The notes under the pieces were generated by a model, which saw nothing but the letters and a program-made list of their open reading frames with translations, was not told the origin of the DNA and ran no database searches. From Kumtagia sp964244725 (GTDB lineage: Bacteria > Pseudomonadota > Alphaproteobacteria > Rhizobiales > Rhizobiaceae), in the NCBI GenBank assembly GCA_964244725.1, contig CAXTJQ010000016.1, forward strand, positions 1 through 64,000: a DNA stretch of 64,000 bases, given 5' to 3'. A program made the translations under genes and the position numbers. Position 1 is the first letter of the stretch. The number at the start of each line of letters is the position of its first letter. Shown piece after piece: positions 9,107 to 17,426 of this stretch.

Positions 9107-10666
9107 ATGAAAGACATCATCATCGGGATCGACGCCGGCACGTCCGTCATCAAATCCGTCGCCTTCGATCTGTCCGGGCGGCAAGTGGCCGTTGCGTCTG
9201 TTGAAAACCATTTCGATACGCTGCAAGGCGGCGGCGTCGAACAGGATATGGAAAGGACATGGCGCGATACCGCGCAAACGTTGCGCGATCTGTCGGAGCA
9301 GGTCCCAGATCTCGCGCGCCGTACGGCGGCTCTCGCCGTCACCGCCCAGGGCGACGGCACCTGGCTCGTCGATCGAGGCGGATCGCCGGCCGTCCGCGCC
9401 TTGCTCTGGCTGGATGCGCGCGCCGGCGCACTCGTCCGGGACCTGCGCAACGCGGCGTCGGATGGTCGCCGCTTCGAACTCACCGGCACCGGTCTCAACG
9501 CCTGCCAACAGGGCGCACAGCTTCTGTGGCTGAAGAGAAACCGGCCGGATGATCTCGACCGGGCCGAGACCGCTTTCCATTGCAAGGACTGGCTCTATTT
9601 CCGGCTGACGACCGTGAGGGCGACCGATCCGTCCGAAGCGACGTTCACATTCGGCGATTTTCGCGCCCGCGCCTACTCGGACGAGGTTCTTGACATACTG
9701 GATTTGACCTCGCACCGGCGCCTTTTACCATCCATGATCGAAGGCACCACTCACCACGACGCGCTTTCGTCGGACGCGGCGGGCCAGACGGGGCTTCTCG
9801 AAGGCACGCCGGTCGTCCTGGGATATGTCGACATGGTCTGCACGGCGCTCGGCGGAGGCCTCTACGACCCGGATATCGATGCCGGCTGTACGGTGATCGG
9901 TTCGACAGGCATTCATACGCGCCTCGCGGTCAGCCCCGACGATGTCGTCCTCAACGCGGACCGTTCGGGCTACACGATCGCGATGCCCATACCGGGCGCC
10001 TATGCGCAACTGCAGTCCAACATGGCGGCTACGCTCAACATCGACTGGCTCCTCGGTTTGGCGAGCGACGTGCTGACGGCGGGCGGCTCGGAGCGGACGC
10101 GGGAGCATTTGCTCGAAATCCTCGAGCGCTCGGTGGAAGCCGCCGCTCCCGGATCGCTCCTCTACCAACCTTATATATCATCGGCCGGCGAGCGGGGTCC
10201 CTTCGTCGACGCGGACGCCCGCGCAGGTTTCATTGGGCTTTCCGTTCGGCATGGTTTCGCGGATCTGGCGCGGGCGGTATTTGAGGGGTTGGCGTTCGCA
10301 TCGCGAGACTGCTACCTCGCCATGGGCTCGATGCCGGCTGAGATCAGGCTGACCGGCGGCGCGGCTCGCAGCCCGTCCCTGCGCGGCATTCTCGCGGCCG
10401 CGACGCGATCGCGGATTCGAACGAGCAGGCGCGTCGAAACAGGCGCCGCCGGGGCCGCGATGATCGCCGCGGTCGGTCTCGGCTGCTATCGGTCGATGGC
10501 GGACTGCTGCGCCGAATGGGTGACGCCCTATCTTGAGTCGGGCGAGGCGCCCGAAGAGGCGCTCGCACAGACATACGACAAGCTTTTCCCGTCCTTTGTC
10601 GCCGTTCGCGCGGCGCTCCAGCCTGTGTGGAAGACGATGGCCACCGACCGCCGAGGTACGGCATGA
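9107..10666 (+). CDS. eryA: Erythritol kinase
   Basis: A 519-residue FGGY kinase expected to phosphorylate erythritol with ATP to D-erythritol 1-phosphate. It has the N-terminal IGIDAGTSVIKSVAFD motif, the conserved GLNACQQGAQLLWL and CKDWLYFRLT segments I associate with rhizobial/Brucella EryA, the probable catalytic Asp242 in GYVDMVCTALGGG, and the C-terminal LTGGAARSPSL motif. Its stop overlaps the eryB start by four bases. It is a better EryA match than the kinase at 183. Only a weak ribosome site precedes ATG 9107, after a stem-loop that may reduce read-through from the importer genes. Confidence 0.85.
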   Translation: MKDIIIGIDAGTSVIKSVAFDLSGRQVAVASVENHFDTLQGGGVEQDMERTWRDTAQTLRDLSEQVPDLARRTAALAVTAQGDGTWLVDRGGSPAVRALLWLDARAGALVRDLRNAASDGRRFELTGTGLNACQQGAQLLWLKRNRPDDLDRAETAFHCKDWLYFRLTTVRATDPSEATFTFGDFRARAYSDEVLDILDLTSHRRLLPSMIEGTTHHDALSSDAAGQTGLLEGTPVVLGYVDMVCTALGGGLYDPDIDAGCTVIGSTGIHTRLAVSPDDVVLNADRSGYTIAMPIPGAYAQLQSNMAATLNIDWLLGLASDVLTAGGSERTREHLLEILERSVEAAAPGSLLYQPYISSAGERGPFVDADARAGFIGLSVRHGFADLARAVFEGLAFASRDCYLAMGSMPAEIRLTGGAARSPSLRGILAAATRSRIRTSRRVETGAAGAAMIAAVGLGCYRSMADCCAEWVTPYLESGEAPEEALAQTYDKLFPSFVAVRAALQPVWKTMATDRRGTA

Positions 10667-12180
10667 ACGATTCGACCGAAATCTACGATCTCTTTGTCGT
10701 CGGGGGTGGCGTGAACGGCGCGGGCATCGCGCGCGACGCCGCGGGCCGCGGCATGTCGGTCATCCTTTGCGAGAAGGACGATCTCGCGCAGGGCACGAGT
10801 TCGCGCTCCGGCAAATTGGTCCATGGCGGGCTGCGCTATCTCGAGTATTACGAGTTCCGGCTAGTGCGCGAGGCGCTGATCGAACGCGAGGTGCTGCTTG
10901 AATCCGCGCCGCACATCATCTGGCCGATGCGCTTCATCCTGCCGCACAGCCCCGACGACCGCCCCGCTTGGCTGGTTCGGCTCGGGCTGTTCCTCTACGA
11001 TCATCTCGGCGGCCGCAAACGCCTGCCGGGAACGCGGACGCTGGACTTGCGCACCGCGCCCGAAGGAGCCCCGATCAAGGATTCCTTCACGCGGGGCTTC
11101 GAATATTCCGACTGCTGGGTCGACGACGCAAGGCTGGTGGTGCTCAACGCACTGGACGCCAGGCAGCGCGGCGCCAAGGTTCTGACGCGGACCGCCTGCA
11201 TCGCCGCGCGGCGGGAGGAGGGCCTGTGGTTGGTCGAGATGCGCGATGAAGCGACCGGAATCGTCAGCAAGATCCGCGCGCGAGCCTTGATTAATGCGGC
11301 GGGACCATGGGTGAACGACATCGTCAGCCGGGTCGCGGGCCAGAATTCGACGCGTAATGTCCGCCTGGTCAAGGGCAGCCATATCGTCGTGCCGAAATTC
11401 TGGGAGGGCCGCCAAGCCTATCTGATCCAGAACAGCGACAAGCGCGTCATTTTCGTCAACCCGTACGAAAGCGATCTGGCGCTGATCGGAACCACCGATA
11501 TTCCATATGACGGCAGGCCGGAAGACGTGACCCCCGATCCCGGCGAAGTCGACTACCTGATCAAGGTCGTCAACCGCTACTTCAAGCGCCAGATCGCCTC
11601 CACGGACGTGGTCCACAGCTTCTCGGGCGTACGCCCGCTCTACGACGACAATGCCGACAACCCGAGCGCGGTGACGCGGGACTACATTTTCGAACTCGAT
11701 GCGCCGGCAGGCTGCGCGCCTCTCCTCTCCGTCTTCGGCGGCAAGATCACCACCTTTCGAAAGCTCGCCGAGCACGCCCTCGAAAAAATCCGCCCGTTCT
11801 TTCCGGACATGAAGAAAGGTTGGACATCCACCGGTCATCTGCCGGGCGGCGATCTTCCCGGTTCCGACTTCGAACTGTTCCTCGGCGAACTCAAATCCGC
11901 TTATCCATGGCTGGCAGCCTCCACCCTGAAACATTTCGCCCGCTGCTACGGCACCCGCGCCCACATTCTGCTCCGGGGAATCAGGGACGAGACCGGCCTG
12001 GGCCGCCGATTCGGTCCCGACTTCCATGAGCGGGAAGCGACATTCCTGTTCGACACGGAATGGGCGACGAGAGCCGCCGACATCCTCGAACGCCGGACCA
12101 AGCACGGACTGCATATCAGCGCGACGGAACGTCAGGCCTTCGAGGAATGGTGCGACGAACGGCTGGCAATGGCGGGATGA
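10663..12180 (+). CDS. eryB: Erythritol-phosphate dehydrogenase, GlpD family
   Basis: A 505-residue FAD enzyme with the dinucleotide motif FVVGGGVNGAGIARD (about residues 10-24), GTSSRSGKLVHGGLRYLEYY and the family C-terminal domain. In Brucella, EryB oxidises D-erythritol 1-phosphate to D-erythrulose 1-phosphate. The gene overlaps eryA (ATGA at 10663) and is followed seven bases later by eryC, as in known ery operons. It lacks the long insertion of the paralog at 1755. Assignment rests on order and family; glycerol 3-phosphate remains a possible side substrate. Confidence 0.85.
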   Translation: MNDSTEIYDLFVVGGGVNGAGIARDAAGRGMSVILCEKDDLAQGTSSRSGKLVHGGLRYLEYYEFRLVREALIEREVLLESAPHIIWPMRFILPHSPDDRPAWLVRLGLFLYDHLGGRKRLPGTRTLDLRTAPEGAPIKDSFTRGFEYSDCWVDDARLVVLNALDARQRGAKVLTRTACIAARREEGLWLVEMRDEATGIVSKIRARALINAAGPWVNDIVSRVAGQNSTRNVRLVKGSHIVVPKFWEGRQAYLIQNSDKRVIFVNPYESDLALIGTTDIPYDGRPEDVTPDPGEVDYLIKVVNRYFKRQIASTDVVHSFSGVRPLYDDNADNPSAVTRDYIFELDAPAGCAPLLSVFGGKITTFRKLAEHALEKIRPFFPDMKKGWTSTGHLPGGDLPGSDFELFLGELKSAYPWLAASTLKHFARCYGTRAHILLRGIRDETGLGRRFGPDFHEREATFLFDTEWATRAADILERRTKHGLHISATERQAFEEWCDERLAMAG

Positions 12181-12187
12181 GGATCAA

Positions 12188-13132
12188 TTGGCCTTCACCC
12201 TTTCCCTGAATACCAACCCGTTGGTCAATCGTTTCGCGGACCCGGACGATCTCCTGGATGCGCTCGCCTGTGGCATCGGCATCCGCGATGTTCAACTCAC
12301 GCATGAATTCATCAATCCTGGCTGGCCCGCCGCGACGATCGCGAAATTCACGCGGCTGTTTCAGAAGGGGTTGGCGCGAACAGGCGTCTGCGTCACGTCC
12401 GGAATGACCGGCCCCTACGGCCGGCTCAACCATTTCGGCCATCCCGACATCGATGTGAGACGCTATTACGTCGACTGGTTCAAAACCTTTGCCGACATCT
12501 GGGCCGAGCTTGGCGCGCAATGCGTCGGAACGCAATTCGCGATCTTCACCCACAAGGACTACGACGATCCGCAGCGCCGTGAAGCGCTGCTCCACATCGC
12601 CGTTGATTGCTGGGGCGAGGTCGCCGAGCACGCCAAGGCCGCCGGGCTGAGCTATCTCATCTGGGAGCCGATGTCGGTCGGCCGCGAGTTCGGCCATACG
12701 ATCGCATCCTGCCGAACGCTCCAGGATCGCCTCGACGCGGCCGGCTATGCTATCCCGTTGAAAATGATGATCGACATCGACCATGGCGACGTGACGTCGA
12801 GCGACCCCGACGATATCGACCCCTACGCATGGGCGGAGGCATTTCCGGCGCAGTCGCCGATCGTTCACATCAAGCAATCGTCGACCAACAAGGGCGGCCA
12901 TTGGCCGTTCACCGCCGCCTACAACAAGGACGGCCGCATCGTGCCTGACAAACTCCTGGAGACGATTCGGCGCGGTGGGGGCGGCGACAACGAAATCTGC
13001 CTCGAACTGTCGTTCCGCGAGCGCGAGCCCACGGATCATCTGGTCGTCGAGATGATCCGCGAGTCCGTCGATTACTGGGCGCCCTTTGTCGATGCGGGAC
13101 GCGCCGACTTGGCAAATGGAACCAGGCGATGA
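12188..13132 (+). CDS. eryC: Sugar-phosphate isomerase/epimerase (D-erythrulose 1-phosphate 3-epimerase)
   Basis: A 314-residue AP-endonuclease-2-type TIM-barrel protein. Metal-binding-type acidic and His residues are visible in LIWEPMSVGRE, MMIDIDHGD, IVHIKQSS and CLELSFRE. EryC converts D-erythrulose 1-phosphate to its L form in the Brucella pathway. No ATG is suitable: the best start is TTG 12188, seven bases after the eryB stop, with GATGAGGA just upstream acting as the ribosome site and the conserved FTLSLNTNPLVNRF following at once. Its end overlaps the next gene by four bases. Confidence 0.82.
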   Translation: MAFTLSLNTNPLVNRFADPDDLLDALACGIGIRDVQLTHEFINPGWPAATIAKFTRLFQKGLARTGVCVTSGMTGPYGRLNHFGHPDIDVRRYYVDWFKTFADIWAELGAQCVGTQFAIFTHKDYDDPQRREALLHIAVDCWGEVAEHAKAAGLSYLIWEPMSVGREFGHTIASCRTLQDRLDAAGYAIPLKMMIDIDHGDVTSSDPDDIDPYAWAEAFPAQSPIVHIKQSSTNKGGHWPFTAAYNKDGRIVPDKLLETIRRGGGGDNEICLELSFREREPTDHLVVEMIRESVDYWAPFVDAGRADLANGTRR

Positions 13133-13893
13133 CGCGCTGCTGGGTCGGCACGAGTTGGAAGATGAACAAGACGCTGGCGGAGGGCCTCGCCTTCGCCGAC
13201 GCATTGAAAGCATTCGTGCCGAATCTGGACGACGCCATTCAGCCTTTCGTCATCCCGTCCTTCACGGCGGTGCGCGAGGTCAAGCGGCGGCTTGCCGACA
13301 CGCGCGTCAAGGTCGGCGCGCAGACCATGCACTGGGCGGACGCCGGCCCCTGGACTGGCGAAGTGTCGCCGCCGATGCTGACCGATTGCGGGCTGGACCT
13401 GGTCGAACTCGGACACAGCGAACGGCGCGAGCATTTCGGAGAGACCAACCGCACCGTCGGGCTGAAGACGGCGGCCGCGGTCGGCCACGGCTTGATCCCG
13501 CTGATCTGCGTCGGCGAAAGCCTGTCCGAACGCGAGTCGGGACAAGCCGAGGCGATCCTTGCCGCGCAGGTCGAGGACGCTCTGCATTTTTTGAACGGAC
13601 CGCCGGCGATCGAGATCCTGTTCGCCTACGAGCCGGTCTGGGCGATCGGGGAAACCGGCATTCCCGCAGGCGCCGAATACGCCGATCGCCAGCAGGCGCT
13701 CATCAAGCGCGTCGCCGCGACGCGCCTCGGCGGGCCGCCTCCCGTCCTCTATGGCGGCAGCGTCGATCCCGGCAACGCGGCCGAACTGATCCGGCAGCCC
13801 AACATCGACGGCCTGTTCATCGGCCGGTCCGCCTGGCGGGCGGAGGGCTATATCGACATCCTCGGACGCGTTGCGGCGGCAATCGACGCTTGA
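13129..13893 (+). CDS. eryH: Triosephosphate-isomerase-like L-erythrulose 1-phosphate isomerase
   Basis: A 254-residue TIM-family enzyme with all three catalytic residues: Lys11 (SWKMNKT), His96 (LGHSERRE) and Glu168 (YEPVWAIGETG), plus the phosphate-gripping GGSVDPGN loop. In Brucella the second TIM paralog (EryH, formerly TpiA2) isomerises L-erythrulose 1-phosphate to D-erythrulose 4-phosphate. Location directly after eryC and before the RpiB-like gene supports that role over glycolytic TIM. The start codon overlaps the eryC stop. Confidence 0.85.
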   Translation: MTRCWVGTSWKMNKTLAEGLAFADALKAFVPNLDDAIQPFVIPSFTAVREVKRRLADTRVKVGAQTMHWADAGPWTGEVSPPMLTDCGLDLVELGHSERREHFGETNRTVGLKTAAAVGHGLIPLICVGESLSERESGQAEAILAAQVEDALHFLNGPPAIEILFAYEPVWAIGETGIPAGAEYADRQQALIKRVAATRLGGPPPVLYGGSVDPGNAAELIRQPNIDGLFIGRSAWRAEGYIDILGRVAAAIDA

Positions 13894-13923
13894 CGCTCAT
13901 TCACTTCGAAAGGGAGAGAGATC

Positions 13924-14370
13924 ATGAAAATCGCCATCGGAGCCGACAGCGCCGGCAAGCCGCTGCTGGACGTCATCGCGGCGCATCTGGCCGCCAAGCC
14001 TGACCATGTCGTATCCGACCTCAGCCAGTCGGGCTACTACGCCGATCTGTCCGCCAAGGTCGGACGGGAGATCCTCGATGGCAGGCAGGATCGCGCCATC
14101 CTGTTCTGCGGCACCGGCATCGGCGTCTGCATCTCGGCCAACAAGGTGCCCGGCATCCGCGCCGCGCTCACCCACGACACCTATTCGGCCGAGCGCGCGG
14201 CCAAATCCAACAACGCCCAGATCATCACCATGGGCGCCCGCGTCATCGGCCCGGAACTGGCGAAATCCATCGTCGACGCGTGGCTGGCCTCGGATTTCGA
14301 TCCCAACAGCTCGTCGGCCGGCAACGTCCGCGCCATAGACCAACTGGATGCGGGGAAGCGGGCGTCATAG
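13924..14370 (+). CDS. eryI: RpiB-type D-erythrulose 4-phosphate isomerase
   Basis: A 148-residue RpiB/LacAB-family sugar-phosphate isomerase: IGADSAGKPLLD at the N-terminus, probable active-site Cys62 in LFCGTGIGVCISANK, and RAALTHDTYSAERAAKSNNA. EryI of Brucella makes D-erythrose 4-phosphate, feeding the pentose phosphate pathway. The ribosome site is a purine run (GAAAGGGAGAGAG) just ahead of ATG 13924. It is the last gene of the operon; a terminator-like hairpin follows at 14408. Confidence 0.85.
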   Translation: MKIAIGADSAGKPLLDVIAAHLAAKPDHVVSDLSQSGYYADLSAKVGREILDGRQDRAILFCGTGIGVCISANKVPGIRAALTHDTYSAERAAKSNNAQIITMGARVIGPELAKSIVDAWLASDFDPNSSSAGNVRAIDQLDAGKRAS

Positions 14371-14407
14371 ATTCCGCTCTCATACGGTGGACACGCTGCA
14401 AGCATCG

Positions 14408-14429
14408 CCGCGACCGCCGCGGTAGTTTT
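14408..14429 (+). terminator. Probable rho-independent terminator after the ery operon
   Basis: The stem CCGCG (14408-14412) pairs with CGCGG (14418-14422) across a five-base loop, followed by TAGTTTT. The stem is short, so termination may be partial. It lies between eryI and the RTX gene. Confidence 0.4.
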
Positions 14430-14481
14430 GCCATCTTCGCTTGTGTATAACATGTCGGATCATAGTTTCGGGGGGCGGGTG

Positions 14482-17334
14482 ATGACGACATACAAGGTGA
14501 CGACGGGCAGCGACATCGTCGACGCCAACGACGGCCTCGTTTCGCTTCGCGAAGCTGTGGCGTCCGCGCAAGCCCATGCGGGTACAGACACGATCAGGTT
14601 CGTCATTGACGACATCAACGAGAATATCGAGCTGACCTCCTCGATCAAGATCGCTGCGGGCAACAACTTGACCATCGACGGCTTCGTTTCGGGACTCTAC
14701 GGCAACGTCACCATGGATGGCGACTACGGCGGCAATCCCTTCACCACCGACGGCTTCACGATGGTCGAGGTGTCGAGCGGCGCGACGGTCACGCTCGCCA
14801 ACATGACGTTCGCCAACGGTTTCGAGCGCGGCAAGGCCGGCTCGGGCGGAACCAGCGGCACCGACGGTCTTAAGGGCAACGACGGCAAGGGCGACACGGG
14901 CCTGCCGGGTTCTAACGGCAATGGCGGCACGTCGGGCGCCTCGGCGACTTCGGCGGGCATGATGGCGGTCGCCGGCGTTCAGAACGCAGGCAACCTGACG
15001 CTCGATCGCATCGACTTCCTGGCGATGAACGCGTTCGGCGGCGGCGGTGGCATTGGCGGCAACGGTGGAAACGGCGGCGCCGGCGGTAAGGGCGCGCCCA
15101 ACAAAGCGGGGGTCGGCGGCGGGGGCGGGGCCGGCGGTCCGGCGGGCGGTGGCGGCAACGGCACGGACGGCGGCGATGCCGTCGGCGCGATCTACAACAC
15201 CGGGACCCTGAAATTGCTCGACGTCACCATCGCGAGTTCGGTTGCTTATGGCGGCGCGGGCGGCAGCGGCGGCAAGGGCGGCCAGGGCGGGGCCGGAAGC
15301 GCCGGGGGATCCAGCACCGGCAGCATGGTTCACGGCGGTTACGGCGGCTATGGCGGCAACGGCGGCAACTCCGGCGCATGGGGCGATGGCGGCAACGCGG
15401 CGAGCGCCATCCTGAATGCCGGGACGATCATAACGTCCGCGAAGCTTGCGACGTTCAGCGGTTTGGACGCGGCCGGGACTTCGTCTGCGCAGGCTGGCGG
15501 CGGCGCGGGCGGAGGCGGTCAGGGCGGCAAAGGCGATCCGCGCGGCGACAATGGCCTCTCCGGCACGAGCGGAAGCGCTGGGGCGGCGGGCAAGGCTGGC
15601 ACGGCCGCGGACGCTACTCACATATTGGGCGGCCACGGCGCCGTGGCCTTCGCCACGAACACCCATGTCGTGGAGTTGCTGTCCACCGAGGTCGAAGAAG
15701 GCGGGCTGTTGCAGTTCGCGGTCAGGCGGCTCGGGAACCTCTCGGCTTCGGCGAGCGTCGACTGGACGATCAGCGGCGCAGACGTCTCGGATTTCAAGAC
15801 GGGTCAGGCGCTCGCCGGAAAGGCCTCTTTCGCCGCCGGTGAGAACCGCGTATTCTTCACGGTCTATGCGGCAAAGGACGGGATCGTCGAGGGCGATGAG
15901 ACCTTTCAGATCGACCTGAAGAATGCGTCCGCAGGCACGGCGCTGGGCGCTCACAAGACCGTCACCGCCACGATCCACGATGAAAATCAACCACCCACAA
16001 GTCTGTCGCTGTCCAAGGCGACCGTCGATGTCGACGCCGCCGTCGACACGAAGATCGGAACGCTCGCGGGATCGGATCCGGACGGCGATACGCTGACTTT
16101 CAGCCTTCTTTCCAATCCGGGAGGCTATTTCAAGCTGACCGGGAGCGAGCTGTCGCTCGCCAAGACGCTAGACCCCGAGAAGCACTCTTATTCGATCTAC
16201 ATGCAGGCCGATGACGGCCATGGCGGCTCGTACGCCACTTCGTTGACGATCAGGCTTGCAGGCTATGTCGACGGGTCGAATACGGGCGAAACACTCAATG
16301 GGAGCAGCGCCGTCGATCATATTTTTGGCTATGGGGGGGCCGATACGCTCTATGGGTTTGCGAATGCGGATTTCTTGTTTGGCGGAAACGGGGCCGACAA
16401 GCTCGATGGCGGGACCGGCGCGGACAGAATGACGGGCGGCCTGGATGGCGATGTCTACATAGTCGACGATCCCGGCGACGGGGTATTCGAGGCCAACGAG
16501 GCGGGCATCGACATGGTGCTCAGTTCCGTGACCTATTCGCTTTCCGGTTGGCTTGCCGGTCAGTATATCGAGAATCTCACGCTGACCGGCAACGCGGCGA
16601 TCGGCGCGACTGGCAACGGACTTGGCAATACGATTACCGGCAACGCGGCTGCGAACGCCATTGATGGCGGCAAGGGGAACGACATCATCGACGGCGGCGG
16701 CGGCGCGGACACGATGACGGGCGGCGAAGGTTCGGATCTCTTCTATGTCGATGCCGCCAGCGACCGCGTGATCGAAGCCAGCAACGGAGGAACCGATACC
16801 GTCAAGACCGCCGTCAGCTACGTGCTGGGCGTCGGCGCCTATGTCGAAAGCCTGCAGACGACCGCGCAGTCCGGCGCCGGCGCGATCGACCTCACAGGGA
16901 ACAATCTGGGTCAAGTCATCATCGGCAATGCCGGCGCCAACAAGATCGGCGGCCTTGGGGGGAACGACATGATATTCGGGTTGGAGGGAAACGATGTCTT
17001 GACTGGCGGGACGGGCGCAGACGTCTTTTTTTTCAACACGATCCTCAACGCCGCGTCAAACCTCGACACGATCGCCGATTTCAATGTCGTCGACGACACC
17101 ATCAGGTTGGTTCACACGACGTTCACGACCCTCGGCCTCGGCGCCCTGCCGGCGGCCGCCTTCTGGTCCAGCACGGCCGGAACCGCGCATGACGATTCCG
17201 ACCGCGTGGTCTACGATACCGACAGCGGCGGATTGTTCTACGATGCGGACGGCAACGGCGCGGGTGCGGCCATCCAGTTCGCGACCGTGGGCATTGATCT
17301 GGCGCTGACGAGCGCGGATTTCGCGATCAGCTGA
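14482..17334 (+). CDS. CSLREA / glycine-rich / Calx-beta / cadherin-like / RTX secreted protein
   Basis: About 950 residues, predicted exported by a type I secretion system. Order of parts: a CSLREA-type N-terminal module (NDGLVSLREAVASAQ, about residues 14-28); beta-helix-like segments interrupted by three glycine-rich blocks (about 122-230, 257-307, 337-377) of GGxGGNGG type; a Calx-beta domain (about 395-502); a cadherin-like repeat (about 507-593); then hemolysin-type calcium-binding nonapeptides such as GGNGADKLDGGTGADRMTGG (from about 600 onward) and a C-terminal secretion region. There is no classical signal peptide. ATG 14482 follows a G-rich ribosome site; ATG 14452 and 14428 are in-frame alternatives. 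Likely a surface or biofilm protein; ligand unknown. Confidence 0.82.
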   Translation: MTTYKVTTGSDIVDANDGLVSLREAVASAQAHAGTDTIRFVIDDINENIELTSSIKIAAGNNLTIDGFVSGLYGNVTMDGDYGGNPFTTDGFTMVEVSSGATVTLANMTFANGFERGKAGSGGTSGTDGLKGNDGKGDTGLPGSNGNGGTSGASATSAGMMAVAGVQNAGNLTLDRIDFLAMNAFGGGGGIGGNGGNGGAGGKGAPNKAGVGGGGGAGGPAGGGGNGTDGGDAVGAIYNTGTLKLLDVTIASSVAYGGAGGSGGKGGQGGAGSAGGSSTGSMVHGGYGGYGGNGGNSGAWGDGGNAASAILNAGTIITSAKLATFSGLDAAGTSSAQAGGGAGGGGQGGKGDPRGDNGLSGTSGSAGAAGKAGTAADATHILGGHGAVAFATNTHVVELLSTEVEEGGLLQFAVRRLGNLSASASVDWTISGADVSDFKTGQALAGKASFAAGENRVFFTVYAAKDGIVEGDETFQIDLKNASAGTALGAHKTVTATIHDENQPPTSLSLSKATVDVDAAVDTKIGTLAGSDPDGDTLTFSLLSNPGGYFKLTGSELSLAKTLDPEKHSYSIYMQADDGHGGSYATSLTIRLAGYVDGSNTGETLNGSSAVDHIFGYGGADTLYGFANADFLFGGNGADKLDGGTGADRMTGGLDGDVYIVDDPGDGVFEANEAGIDMVLSSVTYSLSGWLAGQYIENLTLTGNAAIGATGNGLGNTITGNAAANAIDGGKGNDIIDGGGGADTMTGGEGSDLFYVDAASDRVIEASNGGTDTVKTAVSYVLGVGAYVESLQTTAQSGAGAIDLTGNNLGQVIIGNAGANKIGGLGGNDMIFGLEGNDVLTGGTGADVFFFNTILNAASNLDTIADFNVVDDTIRLVHTTFTTLGLGALPAAAFWSSTAGTAHDDSDRVVYDTDSGGLFYDADGNGAGAAIQFATVGIDLALTSADFAIS

Positions 17335-17426
17335 CCGCGGACGTGTCGTCAGGCGTTTGAACATGACTTGTGGTTTGCACCCCGGTCTTGTTCCGCTTAT
17401 GCAATGGCGGACCCCGTAATCCGGCC

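Noticed and set aside
13129..13893. Housekeeping triosephosphate isomerase
   Set aside because: All catalytic residues fit TIM, but position between eryC and the RpiB-like gene matches the dedicated erythritol-pathway isomerase better; glycolytic activity remains possible.
14845..15610. Glycine-codon repeats considered as a CRISPR array or tandem DNA repeat
   Set aside because: Repeats are irregular GGN/GGC codon runs in frame with a protein; there are no constant-length repeats with unique spacers.
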